From the NCBI GenBank assembly GCA_032622095.1, contig CP136066.1, positions 151,792,224 to 151,856,223 of the forward strand: a DNA stretch of 64,000 bases, given 5' to 3'. A program made the position numbers and the translations under genes. Under the pieces are notes generated by a model that was not told the DNA's origin, ran no database searches, and saw only the letters and a list, made by a program, of their open reading frames with translations. Position 1 is the stretch's first letter. Each line of letters opens with the position of its first letter. Positions 48,000-59,405 of this stretch are shown one piece after another. This stretch comes from Siphonodentalium dalli (Eukaryota > Mollusca > Scaphopoda > Gadilida > Siphonodentaliidae).

Positions 48000-48735
48000 T
48001 GTCATTATAGGCACTACCATGTTATGGAATATATTCATGATATTAATGTCACAGTCCCTAAGAAAGCCTCAAAGAGGCCCACAGTTGACTGCTACATAGT
48101 AAATATAAAAACATATATAAAGAGACAGTATATTTATCATTATAACAATTTGTTTAGTGATTTAAGATTCTACAAATTTCCCACTATTTTGACCTACTCC
48201 ATTTAAGAATGACCCCAATCATAATTGTGAATGTCATTTAGAACTTTAAAACATGTACATAATACAGGATTAACAGGAAATTATAATCAGGCTCGACTAT
48301 TAGACAGGTAAGTATACATAAACAAAAACTCCACTACAAAAGAGAACATATAAACAGTGCGATAATGGAATGTTAGAAATGCACTTGTTAATTAATTGTA
48401 CTCGCTATTCGCAACTGCAGGGAAATAATATTTCTGGCCATATTCACTTCAGAGAGACTGTCATCCTAATGATAATTATAAGACCACTTTCAAGAACATG
48501 TTTAACTCAAACGATTACATAAACCAGGTAGCTTAAATTTAATTACTAATAAAGCACTAGCCGCAAGTAACAGCAAGTGCAATCTACCGCGTCTGTGCAT
48601 GGGAACCCCCATTTAGGCATATATGTTTATACAAACGGTACATATAATAATAATTTGTTCTTTCATGTTGTACTCTGTTATGCCATACATATACACTTGG
48701 CTGTGCATTAAATATATCTAGCTATTTATTTAACT
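48000..48735. other. ANKEF1 intron 3, AT-rich part
   Basis: No exon or repeat recognised. Confidence 0.4.
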
Positions 48736-49190
48736 CTCGGTAGCCAAGGTGTTTAGGTAGTGGATACCATCATGACAATCTGGGCTAGATCAGGCGGGGG
48801 TTCGAACCATAACATCGGCGTAAATTGGGATTATTTTGAATCTTGATCTGATTTGAGGGACATCTCAATTTGCCATTCTGATCGACAAATGGCCATTTCA
48901 ATAAGAAATGAGATTTTTTTTCACACTCACATAATCAAGCAATTTAAGCAATTAATGAACACTAATACTAAGTCCCTGCCTCAATATCTCTGACATATAT
49001 ATCTAGCCGAGGTGGTTAGGTTGTGATTAATACCATCAACACAGTCTCAATCTGAGTTGAGAAACAGGTCAATGTGCCAATCCGATCGATACATGGCCAT
49101 TTCGATAACGAAATAAGAATTTATTCACGCACACTGAAGCAAGCACAATAGAAGCAATGAACACTCATACTTAGTTTGTGCCTCAAAAAT
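48736..49190 (+). repeat. tRNA-derived SINE-like direct repeat
   Basis: Two copies 263 bp apart. TAGCCAAGGTGTTTAGGTAG then GGGGGTTCGAACCATAAC looks like tRNA box A and box B. The second copy keeps TAGCCGAGGTGGTTAGGT but has lost box B. Tails share ATCGACAAATGGCCATTTCA-like and GCAATGAACACTCATAC-like parts. Not a working tRNA gene: no cloverleaf can be closed. Confidence 0.5.
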
Positions 49191-49200
49191 CTTATATATA

Positions 49201-49346
49201 CAGTAATGCCCTAAATAATCAACTCCTTAACCACAGCAGAATTATGGTTAACTTTTCAGGATTTAGTCGGAAATATGGCTTGTTGCCATTCATCGGAAAG
49301 CTCTGTGAGAGCTTTCCGATGAATGGCAACAAGCCATATTTCCAAC
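49201..49346. mobile_element. MITE-1 copy 4 (right end missing)
   Basis: Left end complete after TA; the right arm breaks off at AAGCCATATTTCCAACTA. It lies 37 bp beyond the splice donor of ANKEF1 exon 3. Confidence 0.85.
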
Positions 49347-49382
49347 TACAGTAATGTACATTGTAATAAGTAAAAAACAAAC

Positions 49383-49656
49383 CTCTTTGAGCCAGGTATT
49401 TACAACACATTGCATGCCCCTCCATCGCAGCAAAATGGATTGGCGTGTTCTGTTCAGTATTTGTCTGGTTAAACTGCGCACAGTAACCACCAAGACAGAA
49501 TAAAACATCTAGATAACCTCCCTTGGCAGCAAAATGTGCAGCGTGGTTCCCTCTAGAATCAATATCATCAACCTTCCCACCTGATTCCAAAATGGCTCTC
49601 ACAACCTTGACACTACCACTTGCAGAGGCTGCCATCATCGGAGTTCTGCCATTTTT
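49383..49656 (-). CDS. ANKEF1-like, coding exon 3 (ankyrin repeats)
   Basis: Residues 191-281. Acceptor TTCTTTCAG, donor GTTTGT. Peptides NGRTPMMAASASGSVKVV, ILESGGKVDDIDSRGNHA, AHFAAKGGYLDVL, NTPIHFAAMEGHAMCC and KYLAQRG form repeats 4-6 of the N-terminal ankyrin block, matching ANKEF1 order and phase. Confidence 0.92.
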
Positions 49657-49868
49657 CTGAAAGAACACAAACATGTACATGTATGGCTCCGTATTTCTGG
49701 CAACAGGTCTGAAATGAATTGGGACCAGGCGGATTTTCATTTAATCATTTAAATTTTATTTTTCATATTATTTTGCAGGATAACTCACCAAACAGCACAA
49801 TGAAACCATATGCAGTGATTTTATAATGCAAAACAGGGGTAGAAATTGAGCCCCATTCCCAATGGGAG

Positions 49869-50150
49869 TTTTTCCCAAGTTCTCACCCTGAAATTCACAG
49901 AAAGTTCTCACCCTGAATTCTCACAGTAAGTTCTCACCCTGAAATTCACAGAAAGTTCTCAGAAAGTTCTCACCCTGAAATTCACAGAAAGTTCTCACCC
50001 TGAAATTCACAGAAAGTTCTCACCCTGAATTCTCACCCTGAAATTCACAGAAAGTTCTCACCCTGAAGATCACAGAAAGTTCTCAGCCAAATTCACAGAA
50101 AGTTCTCACACTGAAATTCACAGAAAGTTCTCACCCTGAAATTCACAGAA
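49869..50150. repeat. 25-bp minisatellite
   Basis: Ten or so units of AGTTCTCACCCTGAAATTCAC plus AGAA, some shortened; lies in ANKEF1 intron 2. Confidence 0.9.
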
Positions 50151-50320
50151 AATCTTTTTTTGTGAAAAAGAGACAGGACTTCACCTCATTTTTATCAATA
50201 TTTTCTAGTCCTCTTGCTTCATTAGCATAAAATTGGAAAAAACAATCTAAGAGATTAAACTGTTACATTATGCTGAGTCGACTTATTCACATTAAAAATG
50301 CTTTTCCCATATTCTCTACA

Positions 50321-50495
50321 CAGTAATGCCCTAAATAATCGACTCCTTAACCACAGCAGAATTATGTGTAACTTTTCAGGATTTAGTCGGAAATATGGCT
50401 TGTTGCCATGAATGGCAATAAGCCATATTTCCGACTAAATCCTGAAAAGTTACCCATAATTCTGCTTATGGAGTCGATTATTTAGGGCATTACTA
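50321..50495. mobile_element. MITE-1 copy 5
   Basis: Both ends present (CAGTAATGCCCTAAATAATC and GGGCATTACTA); the central loop is shortened to GCCATGAATGGC. Confidence 0.85.
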
Positions 50496-50499
50496 TATA

Positions 50500-51890
50500 T
50501 TCCCAATTAAAGACCACTATGGTGCAAATTTTCCTAATAGAAAGGTTCCCGGATGAATTAGCATTGAAAATTAAAACTAACATTTTTTTTTTACCTGACC
50601 TAACTTTTTACGGCCCATTATTGGAAATAGAGGACTTTTTTGTTTTGGCCAAACCCAGATTCATATGACATTCTATTAAATTAATAAGATGGAAAACAAT
50701 ATTTTATCTCTCTAGCATAAAGCATATATATCTATTTTGACCTGCCTTGAAATTGGAATTAGGTTGGAAAGAAATTTTGGACATGGTGACAGGCAGGAGG
50801 GTGTCACACCCTCCTTTTGAAATTGGTACGTGGGATATCAAGTCAATTTTGGGTGGTACACAGGATGCATACACCTCTGTTAACTGAACTCAGGACTCAT
50901 GTGCTCATTTTGACTGGTATTCAGGACCAACAACAAGGCTGGTATACAGCTTTTATAGCATTAAATTGTTCATATTTTGATGTAATTCTGTCTCATACAT
51001 CATGATGTGTTGAAGTTATGGACAATTGCAATACTTCAAAAAATGTGTTAAAATTATCATATTAGTGTGAAATAACCATGACTTGTATTTGATATTTTCT
51101 TAGCAGGTACACAGGATTCACCCCTCTCTGTTAACTTTTATTCAGGATTCATGGGGGGTAGGGCGTGACAGTAATGCAAATTGTGATTCACAAAATAATT
51201 TTTCAGAAACAAATCTTTTGATTCAAAGGAGTACCACATATGCGTATCGGTATGTGTGTGTGTATACCCTCCAATAAATTTACATACCAATATTTGACAT
51301 ATTGAAGTATTTCAACAAGTAATTTGAACGAGTATACTTTTGGGGGGAAAAAAACCCAAAAAATGCAGAAATAATAAACTGGCAAGTAACAAACATTTTG
51401 CCAAACAAAACAAAAGCAATTACAAACCGAATCATCTGGGTCAATGAAGGATGTCTGTAAATATTTACATGCAAGAAGTCATTAACTCTTTAAATGGATT
51501 ATCCCAATGAGTTATAAAACTATACATTGGAATGGTTTATTATACATCTGGAGGGGTGTTCAGAAATAATAACCAGGTGACGTATCATTTTAGTGCAGAA
51601 TATTTATTGGGGAAAATGTTCAGATAATAAGTTCAACAAACAATCAATGATTATTTAGTATAGAAATAGTTAATGCATTTGTTACCAAAATTCTGTTTTT
51701 AAATAGAATAATTACAATAGGGCAAAAGTGAACGATGAATGCAGGAATATTGTCACAGCAACATGTGACATCGAAGCAATGTCAATATGAAGATCCTAAT
51801 ATTCAATGACTATTTCAAATCAGAATGCTTGTTCAAGATGATACATGTATTTTTCACTGAAATGAATAAATAATAGTGTACGTCAGTTTC
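50500..51890. other. ANKEF1 intron 2, AT-rich part
   Basis: Two blocks with GTACACAGGAT, TCTGTTAACT and ATTCAGGATTCATG motifs (50865-50930 and 51108-51155) suggest an old direct duplication. No exon was seen. Confidence 0.4.
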
Positions 51891-51908
51891 TAATATCATT
51901 AGACAGTT

Positions 51909-51976
51909 TAAAGGCATTGTTCAGAATCACAAGTTTACAGTTTATAAATCGCGTTGTGATTTGGCACAATGCCTTT
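51909..51976. repeat. Small foldback (CAGTTTAAAGGCATTGT)
   Basis: CAGTTTAAAGGCATTGT and ACAATGCCTTTAACTG in inverted order about 35 bp apart; a mini MITE next to the MITE-2 fragment. Confidence 0.6.
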
Positions 51977-51984
51977 AACTGTGT

Positions 51985-52228
51985 AATTACATTAGGTAAC
52001 CACTTGATTTTCGAGTTATCCATCTTACAGCCACAATTTGTCCATTTGAGCACGTGGTTCTGGACAAGTTCTGGTCCACAGACAATAGAAACAGCAAACT
52101 TCAAACATCGATATCTAATCACTCTGAGCTTTGATGGGTGGGTTCCTCGACTCAAATCAAATATGTTTTACCCCCGAAGCCAAAGAAATTGTAATTTAGG
52201 AGCGTCTGATCGGATTGAGTATCTTTAA
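51985..52228. mobile_element. MITE-2, right-hand fragment
   Basis: Right end CGGATTGAGTATCTTTAA with the interior motifs GAGCACGTGGTTCTGG, ATCGATATCTAATCACTCTG and CCCGAAGCCAAAGAAAT shared with 45208-45680. The left end is missing. Confidence 0.75.
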
Positions 52229-52449
52229 ATAATGCCATCTTTCATTAAAATTAATTAATTTAAGTTAATGTTGAAGAAATTATATAACATTGAGCTATGT
52301 CTTTTACATGATGCAACACTCTCAAACAAATTTTGTTAAATCAAATGTGTTTCACTGGTTACGAACCTAAACACAGGAAACTGCTCTATCTTTACTTATG
52401 AAAAAAATTGTGTGTGAAAAGATAGATACTATTTAGCAAATCATTGGTC

Positions 52450-53017
52450 CAGGGACCAGCCAAGAGGTTTCCCTGTTTGGTTATTAGGGAGAAGTGGATA
52501 GTTATCAGGGATAAGTAATTACAGATGAAGTTACAAATTGCACCACAAAATCACCCTTCTAAGATTCAATAAGTAATATGCAACACAAGAGCCGATTTAC
52601 AGTAATGCTCTAATTAATCGACTCCTTAACCACAGCAGAATTATGGGTAACTTTTCAGGATTTAGTCGGAAATATGGCTTGTTGCCATTCATTGGAAAGC
52701 TCTCGCCGAGAGCTTTCCGATGAATTGCAACAAGCCATATTTCCGACTAAATCCTGAAAAGTTACCCATAATTATGCTGTGGTTAAGGAGTCGATTAATT
52801 AGAGCATTACTGTATAAAACCACCACTATAGTGAGAAAGGACACCATCATGATCAGTAGATATACCTGTACTTTAAATGTGCTATTGGGACATATGCATA
52901 CTGTTACATGTATATGATTATGAGAGAGAAGTCACTTCTCTCTGGGATAAAATTAGGGAGAAGTGGCACATTTTAGGGAGAAGATGTCTCCCAAGTCGCC
53001 CTCTCGGCCGGTCCCTG
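52450..53017. mobile_element. hAT-type MITE interrupted by MITE-1
   Basis: Ends CAGGGACCAGCC and GGCCGGTCCCTG as in 36131-36483, with GAGAGAAGTCACTTCTCTC inside. Flanks CATTGGTC and CATCAGTT agree at 5 of 8 positions, a worn duplication. Subtracting the 213-bp MITE-1 plus its 2-bp TA leaves exactly 353 bp, the length of the other copy. Confidence 0.85.
52600..52812. mobile_element. MITE-1 copy 6, nested
   Basis: Complete 213-bp hairpin with TA on both sides (52598-52599, 52813-52814), inserted into the hAT MITE. The arms pair over almost their full length. Confidence 0.93.
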
Positions 53018-53267
53018 CATCAGTTTCTGTGATAGAATTCAAGGGCCAAGTAGTTCAAAATTGATAAGGTGTACGTGGATCAAGTTATATCCTTTTGATT
53101 GCAATGAACACTGATTTAATTAAAATGACACACAAACCGATATCTAATATACATGTACTTGAAGTTGCATAGTAGCTAGAAAATGATGATATCTTTAACA
53201 TGCTTCTGTATATATATAGTACGGACATTCCTTAATGCCTATTACTAGTAAGTATAGGATAATGGCT

Positions 53268-53351
53268 GAAAACAGTACATTATTTCAGGAAATGGATCGA
53301 TCGAGGCCATAGGCCGAGATCATTCCATTTACTGACATAATGTACAGTTTG
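53268..53351. repeat. Small foldback
   Basis: AACAGTACATTATTTCAGG pairs with TGACATAATGTACAGTTT; centre GATCGATCGAGGCC. Ends not flanked by a clear duplication. Confidence 0.6.
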
Positions 53352-53848
53352 AAGCTATTATCTGACTTATAACATGGCCGAGTCCATTTGTTTGATGCGT
53401 CACCTCTTATCAGAATGGATTAATCCGAAAATAGGTCACGACACCTGAGTTGTACCATGTGTTCTGCCATATCCACTCGCTCATTGGCTGCAAGGAGGGC
53501 ATGGCAGCTTAACTCATTGTCAACTTAATGGACAGGCAGCACCCCATTGTGTTTTACAACTTAATGGACAGGCAGTACCCCATTGTGTGCACCCCAATGT
53601 TGTGTTTTCATACCGACAATGAGCTCCTTCTGCGATAGAATTACAAATATCATCGGGAGTTTTGCCCTTACATTTCAGCATTTGTATTAGAATTATTTAT
53701 GCAGCATATTTCGGATTTTGCGGAGAATTATACATTGAATGGCAGATTGGTGCGAGCGGTATGCATAATCGGAGATTTGACGATTTGGTAGTTTGAGGTC
53801 GCGGGTAATACTGAATATCAAAGGACTAGATTTACATGTAAATTACTA

Positions 53849-54679
53849 CTGTATACACCCGTCAGTTAACCCATCCTCGAAGATAAGCCCAGTCTGGGTT
53901 TTTTACCCTAAACAAAACATGGGGTGGTCCTCGGAGATAAGCCCACCGCCATTTTTGACCATTTGGATGGTGAATACAATCATGTCTTTCTATCCTGTAG
54001 AATAAGAGAAGATACTCAAGCACATCTGTGCTTTTATTATTTTTTCCAGTTGTTTTTCTTAAATAATAAAGATGTATAATAGTATACACTTGTTTTAATA
54101 TTGTTGTGAATTATACACATCTTTTTCTATTCTTAGTTATTGGGTCAGTTAAAGGGGTATCAAATCAATAAAATGATGTGTCACTTATTGTTCACACCTC
54201 TATCAAGAGTAAATCCAATGGGATGTGGAGTAATGACTTGGGTGTTTTTGTAGGATCCTTTAATAATGCAAAAGAGTGATGTAAGTTCACCTGCATCACA
54301 CTATTGTGTTTTTATAAGAATTAGCTTGATTAATAAGCATTAGTGTAACTAAATTAACTTGTGAACTCATCATACAACCCTGTTGTTTTACAAATTAATC
54401 CCAAAGTTTACAACTTTATTAAAATTGATCCCAAATGTATAGATCTGTTTCTGGTTATTATCACTTGATTTTATCTTCTTAATAATATTAATAAAATACA
54501 TTATCATTATTCAATACAAAAATATGGTATTGTTATAAAACATGAATGTAGGTCGGCACCTGAAGGCTAACTGAATTTTTGCATGGGGGGGTCCTCGTGA
54601 ATAAGCCCAGTACCCAGTTTTTGAACAAAAACGTGCACTAGCCCCCCCCCCCCCCGGGCTTACTGACGGGTGTATACAG
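53849..54679. mobile_element. TA-flanked element with CTGTATACACCCGTCAGT ends
   Basis: An 831-bp element with inverted ends CTGTATACACCCGTCAGT and ACTGACGGGTGTATACAG, and TA at both edges (53847-53848, 54680-54681). Subterminal GATAAGCCCAG and AATAAGCCCAG with TCCTCG motifs, and a C run at 54640-54655. No ORF. Tc1/mariner-type target. Confidence 0.8.
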
Positions 54680-55176
54680 TATTCAGGTTTTATCATGAGG
54701 GGTGCTACAACATGCCATCTGGAAAAGGAATTAGATTCAAGAAATATTAACTGTTGACAATTCAATGCATATTCGTGCCTGGAATTTGAAGTTTTACATC
54801 CCAACCCGAGTGACGAGGCTCTATATATAGGTCTATCCCTTCTGTCATGTTTTCGAAATCAATAAGAGCGAAATTATACTTGAAAACAGTTGTCTATAGA
54901 TACCGGTAGCTATATGTGCATACATTATGGTATCATTACATGCAAGCCATATAAAATGAAATTGTCCACAGTAAAATAACCTATACATCAGCAGCGGCCA
55001 TTATTCATTCCTGGATCTCAGAGATGTTGTACCGGAACAACTGTATCTCGAAGTTTCAAACAGTATATATGATGTTCCATGATTGTAGTGATAATAGCCT
55101 TTCAACTGAATCAGTTTTGTGGTTTTTGTGATATTCCAGTTGGAAAATGAATATTTTGAAGATCTTGATACAATAC

Positions 55177-55376
55177 CTCTTGTTTGATGTTTGGATTTGC
55201 TCCTTTTTGTAATGTAATTAAGCACATTTCCTCATTCTCAGAAGCAGTCTCGCACATCTGCAGGAACACATGTACACCTTCTTTGTTGACATTATTCACC
55301 TCAGCACCATGTGTTACAGCCAGTTCCAGACATTTCATATGCCTTTGTGTTGGAGAGATGCAATAAAACAAAATGC
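55177..55376 (-). CDS. ANKEF1-like, coding exon 2 (ankyrin repeats)
   Basis: Residues 124-190. Acceptor TTTTCAG, donor GTATTG; the first two bases complete the Gly codon begun in exon 1. Gives ILFYCISPTQRHMKCLEL, THGAEVNNVNKEGVHVFL and LQKGANPNIKQE, which match the second and third ankyrin repeats of vertebrate ANKEF1 including the FYCI-P-T-RH motif. Phase 0 at the right agrees with exon 3. Confidence 0.92.
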
Positions 55377-55640
55377 CTGAAAATGAAAAACATTATCAAT
55401 AATCAAGTGATCAGGGTATTCTCCAAACTTCAATTATCTTATTTCGCAGAAAAACATTCATCGTTGTCACCAATGAAAGTATTCTGAGTCGCATAGTCAT
55501 ATTGAATGATAAAATTAGAGTACTAACTGACCATTAGATGTTAAGGTAAAAATAATTCAGGCTGCGAAGGGAAGGGGAGGGTGATAAACTGGGTAATAAA
55601 TAAAATTCAGACGAACTGTAATGCCTCGGCCAAAGTAAAA

Positions 55641-55935
55641 TTAAGGATCCGGGCCAGCTCGTCCCAGGGCCCACTCGGTCCAGGCAGTTTTTGGGATGAG
55701 CTGGCCTGGATTTTGTGGCCGAGTGGGCCAAGAATTAAATTTGTGGATATGAATTTCTTAAGTTAATATTATGATATATTTCAGGGTTTTGTCCATCAAT
55801 TTTGACATTTTGATTACTTTAGGCATGTCTGTTACAAAGATAATAGGCAGTACGTAATCACACTAGTCGGTTTGAACGTGAAACCAGCGAATTCATGTTT
55901 ATTATCTGTGAGTTCATCTCACTATCCCTGGGTTA
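55641..55935 (+). repeat. Inverted duplication, left arm (empty site)
   Basis: From GGATCCGGGCCAGCTCG, through AATTTCTTAAGTTAATAT and ATGATATATTTCAG, to GAGTTCATCTCACTATC. Its reverse-complement copy is at about 62201-63784, where a 1.2-kb element interrupts the TTAA. This arm shows the state before that insertion. Confidence 0.75.
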
Positions 55936-56224
55936 ATTAATTAATACAATTAATTAATACATTATCAGTTGATCTGCTGTCATATAGTGTATTTGCACGC
56001 AAACGAATGCTTTAGACAGTCGCGCAGAATACACATAGGTCATACAAGAAGTATTCGTCGTTAGGAGCGGCGGCCATCTACGGTACTAGTAACTCAAGAA
56101 TTTGTCAAACCTATGTATTATTTTTATATAAATGTTCGTATGTTGTTCATCTTTTCTATCTTTGTTGTTGCCAAATAAATTATCACAACCCAATTATCCA
56201 AATTCTACTTCCCGACAACCCTTT

Positions 56225-56305
56225 GGCTTTGAGAGAGAGAAATCCTGGGGCGAGCTGGCCCAGTCATTTAAACCGAATGGGCCCTGGGACGGGCTGGCCT
56301 GTTTC
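56225..56305. repeat. GAGCTGGCC module
   Basis: GGGGCGAGCTGGCCCAG then GGGCCCTGGGACGGGCTGGCC. Similar modules at 55651-55734, 59890-59975 and 63694-63780. Confidence 0.55.
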
Positions 56306-56492
56306 CAAGAAAAAACATGTTTCATTGTCACAAATGCAGCCCTCATAATTGTCAAAGCCATTTGCTGAAGCAATAATTACCATTATAATTTTTTGGCAGG
56401 TGGGTTGCCACACAGCGAAATGAGAGGGTTGGCTCAGGAGCAGGTAGTCAATACTCACTCACAAATAATTACTAGTAGTAAAACAAAATAAC

Positions 56493-56862
56493 CTTTTCCT
56501 TCCAAATCTGTTATGTTCATGCCACCACCTATAGTTGTTGTTGATCCTTCTCCAGCTTTCACAAGCTTTTCGAGGCATTGAACATGACCATATTCTGCTG
56601 CTCTCATGGCTGCTGTTCTCCCCTTGAAGTCAACAACATCAGGGTGTGCTCCAATGCTAAGTAAGAATTCAATCATCTCATCGTCATTAGCTATAGCTGC
56701 AACACCAAGTGCTGTTAGACCTTCATCTGGATCATTGTAATTAATCAGATGTGGTATACCATGGAGTGTCATTTTCTCAATTTGAACCTTGTCTTTATCT
56801 CTTACACATTGCATTAGTTTGCAAACTTGCAAGGTCTGCAAGCGATCCTTTGGAATTGGCAT
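56493..56862 (-). CDS. ANKEF1-like, coding exon 1 (start)
   Basis: Opens the ANKEF1 gene, which runs leftwards through exons 55177-55376, 49383-49656, 46205-47009 and 44041-44267, giving 625 codons with consistent phases. The AUG at 56862 was chosen because from there MPIPKDRLQTLQVCKLMQCV and the next residues follow the ANKEF1 N-terminus. The frame is open for 97 codons more upstream, but that part looks like non-coding DNA, and a good acceptor (TTTTTCAAG at 56885) suggests a 5' UTR exon join. INYNDPDEGLTALGVAA and IGAHPDVVDFKGRTAAMRAA are ankyrin repeats. Vertebrate ANKEF1 is a testis-enriched protein reported in the sperm axoneme; a ciliary role here is an inference. Confidence 0.92.
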
Positions 56863-57417
56863 TGTTACCGTTGTTTGTTCGTAACTTGAAAAATTAAGAA
56901 AAGCGAACAAGCATTTCCATATATCTTCTGCACTTGGAACTTGAATTTTAACACTGCTTAGGAAGATCGATACTAATCGTCTCGGCAGTAAATGAAACTT
57001 CACGATACAAAGATCCACTGACAGTAAACTTAAACTGTCACTGTGACTGAGCGAAAGTGTGACTGGTGCCAGTGGCAGTGGTGGTCGAGTTGGCTCAGTT
57101 GCTGCGATCAATGACAATCTATAACGTTTAATGGATTTATACGCAATGTTCAATCAAAATCACGAAGCGAAATATATTGAATATTTGACACATATGTTTA
57201 AGACTATAATTATCTGAAATTTGCCATCACGAAATGGAATTTTACTCCAAAATCATGAACAAATCGGAAAAACTCATTATGCGGCCATGTTGTTTTTCTC
57301 TCGTCTCCAGGGAAGTAACGGGCACTTGCCAGGAAACGAAATTGGAGGCGGATAAAAGAAGTCCATGAACCGGTAAACCAACCTTGTTTTTTTAACAACC
57401 GCGAAAGGAGAGTGCAT

Positions 57418-57426
57418 GTTTGGAAC
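57418..57426. other. 9-bp target-site duplication, left
   Basis: GTTTGGAAC, repeated exactly at 59761-59769 around the second foldback element. Confidence 0.65.
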
Positions 57427-57820
57427 GGGTATGGTTCCATTCTCTATTCCGAAGGTTCATTATTAAGATGGTTCGCTATTCCGAAGGTTCATTATTCCGA
57501 AGGTTCGCTATTCCGAAGGTTCGCTATTCTGGGCGTATTTAACCAGAAATGAATCAAAATTTGCACCCCACAAAAACCGCACGAGGAATGAAAAATACTA
57601 TTACGCAAGTATTAACATATAGTACATTTATACACCCCATTCTAATTCCCAAATTGTCACAGATGTCGGTTATTAAGAAGACAGCGTCAGTTTATCGTTT
57701 ATTATGGAAAGTTGAAAACACGATGACTGCATGACTGAAATAAACTACATAAGAGATACAGTCCGTCCGAACTGGCAATCTGTATTGGAAAGAAACATCA
57801 ACATTAACATTCAATTTTCG

Positions 57821-57866
57821 AACCCCCAGATCACATATATAAAATATATGCCATAGTATATACCAT
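57821..57866 (-). repeat. Single inverted unit of the 47-bp satellite
   Basis: Reverse complement of the unit at 43344-44010 with two mismatches (AACCCCCAGATCACATATAT then a AAATATATGCC and TATATACCAT part). Confidence 0.85.
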
Positions 57867-58416
57867 TTGAAATATGACGCTCTCTAACATTGTATTATCA
57901 ACTTATCCGGTATAATAAACTGTGAACATGCTGTTTTTGTTGAGTTACCGACGTGTTTTGTGCTTAAGTTTCATCTGGTTTTGTTGCGCAGTGTACTATT
58001 TTCAATGGAGGGGGGATAACTTAATATTTTAAATATAGAGTTATTCACCTTCCGTCGAAAAATCATTTTAAATTTGAATTCTGTTGCATTCTGGGAGCCA
58101 TAACGGGGGGGGGGGGGGGTATTTTTTATGATTTCAGCTGTTTTCTATTTCTCTTTGGGCATCTTCTGAGACAACCATTTCAAATGGCGATGAATTATAG
58201 TATTTTTATAATATTTTGCAGCATAGATTGCTATTAAATCGTATATCAAGGCACTATAAAAATAATCGGTGTCTCGAAAATTAAGTGGGCCTTTAAAGTC
58301 AATACAAAGTCACAATTGCAGTCGCATACCCAGTTCATTAAGCGTTAAAGCCCCACTGTTATATTCTGCCTTTAGCTGGCGTATTCTTGCCTCTATGATT
58401 ATTGAGATATATAGAG

Positions 58417-58571
58417 GATATCCACACCTTTTCAGTGGATATGGGTTATATCTCATGAGTGATGACAAAACATTGAATTTCCACGAGTGGCTTTAGCCAC
58501 GAGTGGAAATTCAAATGTTTTGTCATCACGAATGAGATTTAACCCATATCCACTGAAAAAGTGTGGATATT
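58417..58571. repeat. Near-perfect 155-bp palindrome
   Basis: Arms of about 74 bp: GATATCCACACC at the left, GTGTGGATATTC at the right; TGATGACAAAACATTGAATT pairs with AATTCAAATGTTTTGTCATC. The centre is CCACGAGTGGCTTTAGCCAC. Lies in the loop of FB-2 and may itself be a MITE. Confidence 0.85.
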
Positions 58572-58574
58572 CTG

Positions 58575-58755
58575 TTTATTATATACTTTAGTTACTTGCC
58601 TGTGGCCCCCAATGAATGTAAATACATCATAAATTTCAAGCTGACACATTATGCCCAAAAAAATAGTTCCATATTTAAAACACTCAAAAACTATAGATTT
58701 TGTATTTATTATATACTTTCGTTACTTGCCGATGGCCCCCAATGAATGTCAGTAC
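58575..58755. repeat. Direct duplication, 125 bp apart
   Basis: TTTATTATATACTTTAGTTA then CTTGCCTGTGGCCCCCAATG at 58575 recurs with few changes at 58701. Confidence 0.75.
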
Positions 58756-59324
58756 ATGATGTGTGCAGAAATAATTCACTATGAAGTATAACCTGACTAC
58801 ACACATGAGGATCCGTGCGGCGCAATAATACCAGTGAGATATCGATATCTCACTAGTGGGATATCACTTATATCTCACTGCTAAAACCTTATAATTCATG
58901 GGCAAGTATATAATAAAACGTCATACGTAATGACATTAAATCGTATGGAAACATAGCAAAATAAATTGTATGTGGGCTGTGTGACGTGAATATATTTGAA
59001 TGACATTCAATCTCAAGGAAACACGCGAAAAAAAAATCATATCAATTCATTGTTTTAACTTATTTCCTTCATAAAAAGAGTCTACGAGATAAAGAACCAT
59101 GTCAATGCTTTAGAATATAGAATTAACCATTAAATCAGGGGGGGGTGAAAAGCCACCAACAAGCAATTTTTTCCGCAACTAAAAAAAAAAAATTCTGCTT
59201 GTTTTTTTAGTGTTTTGGCAATGAGTTGGGCTTCAAAACCACTTTGAATGACAGAAATAATGTAATTCTAACTGGTAAACTGACTGCAGGCAGTTATCGT
59301 GTTGTATTTTGTTGCAAATTTTGA

Positions 59325-59405
59325 AATCCAAAATGGCCGCTGGCAGCCATGTTTTTTTGGCCGAATGACCTCAAAATGACTCATTCCTATTTACATGTCC
59401 ATGTT
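59325..59405 (+). repeat. Lone unit of the 23.5-kb repeat
   Basis: AAATCCAAAATGGCCGCTGG, GCCATGTTTTTTTGGCCGAA, AAAATGACTCATTCC, TTACATGTCCATGTT; the unit of 23531-24408. Confidence 0.7.

Noticed and set aside
48780-48830. Possible tRNA gene (GGTTCGAACC)
   Set aside because: No acceptor stem or anticodon arm can be folded; fits a SINE head better.
56863-57153. N-terminal extension of ANKEF1 (97 codons)
   Set aside because: Low-complexity Leu/Ser-rich reading with no family match; a splice acceptor lies within it and the conserved start is at 56862.
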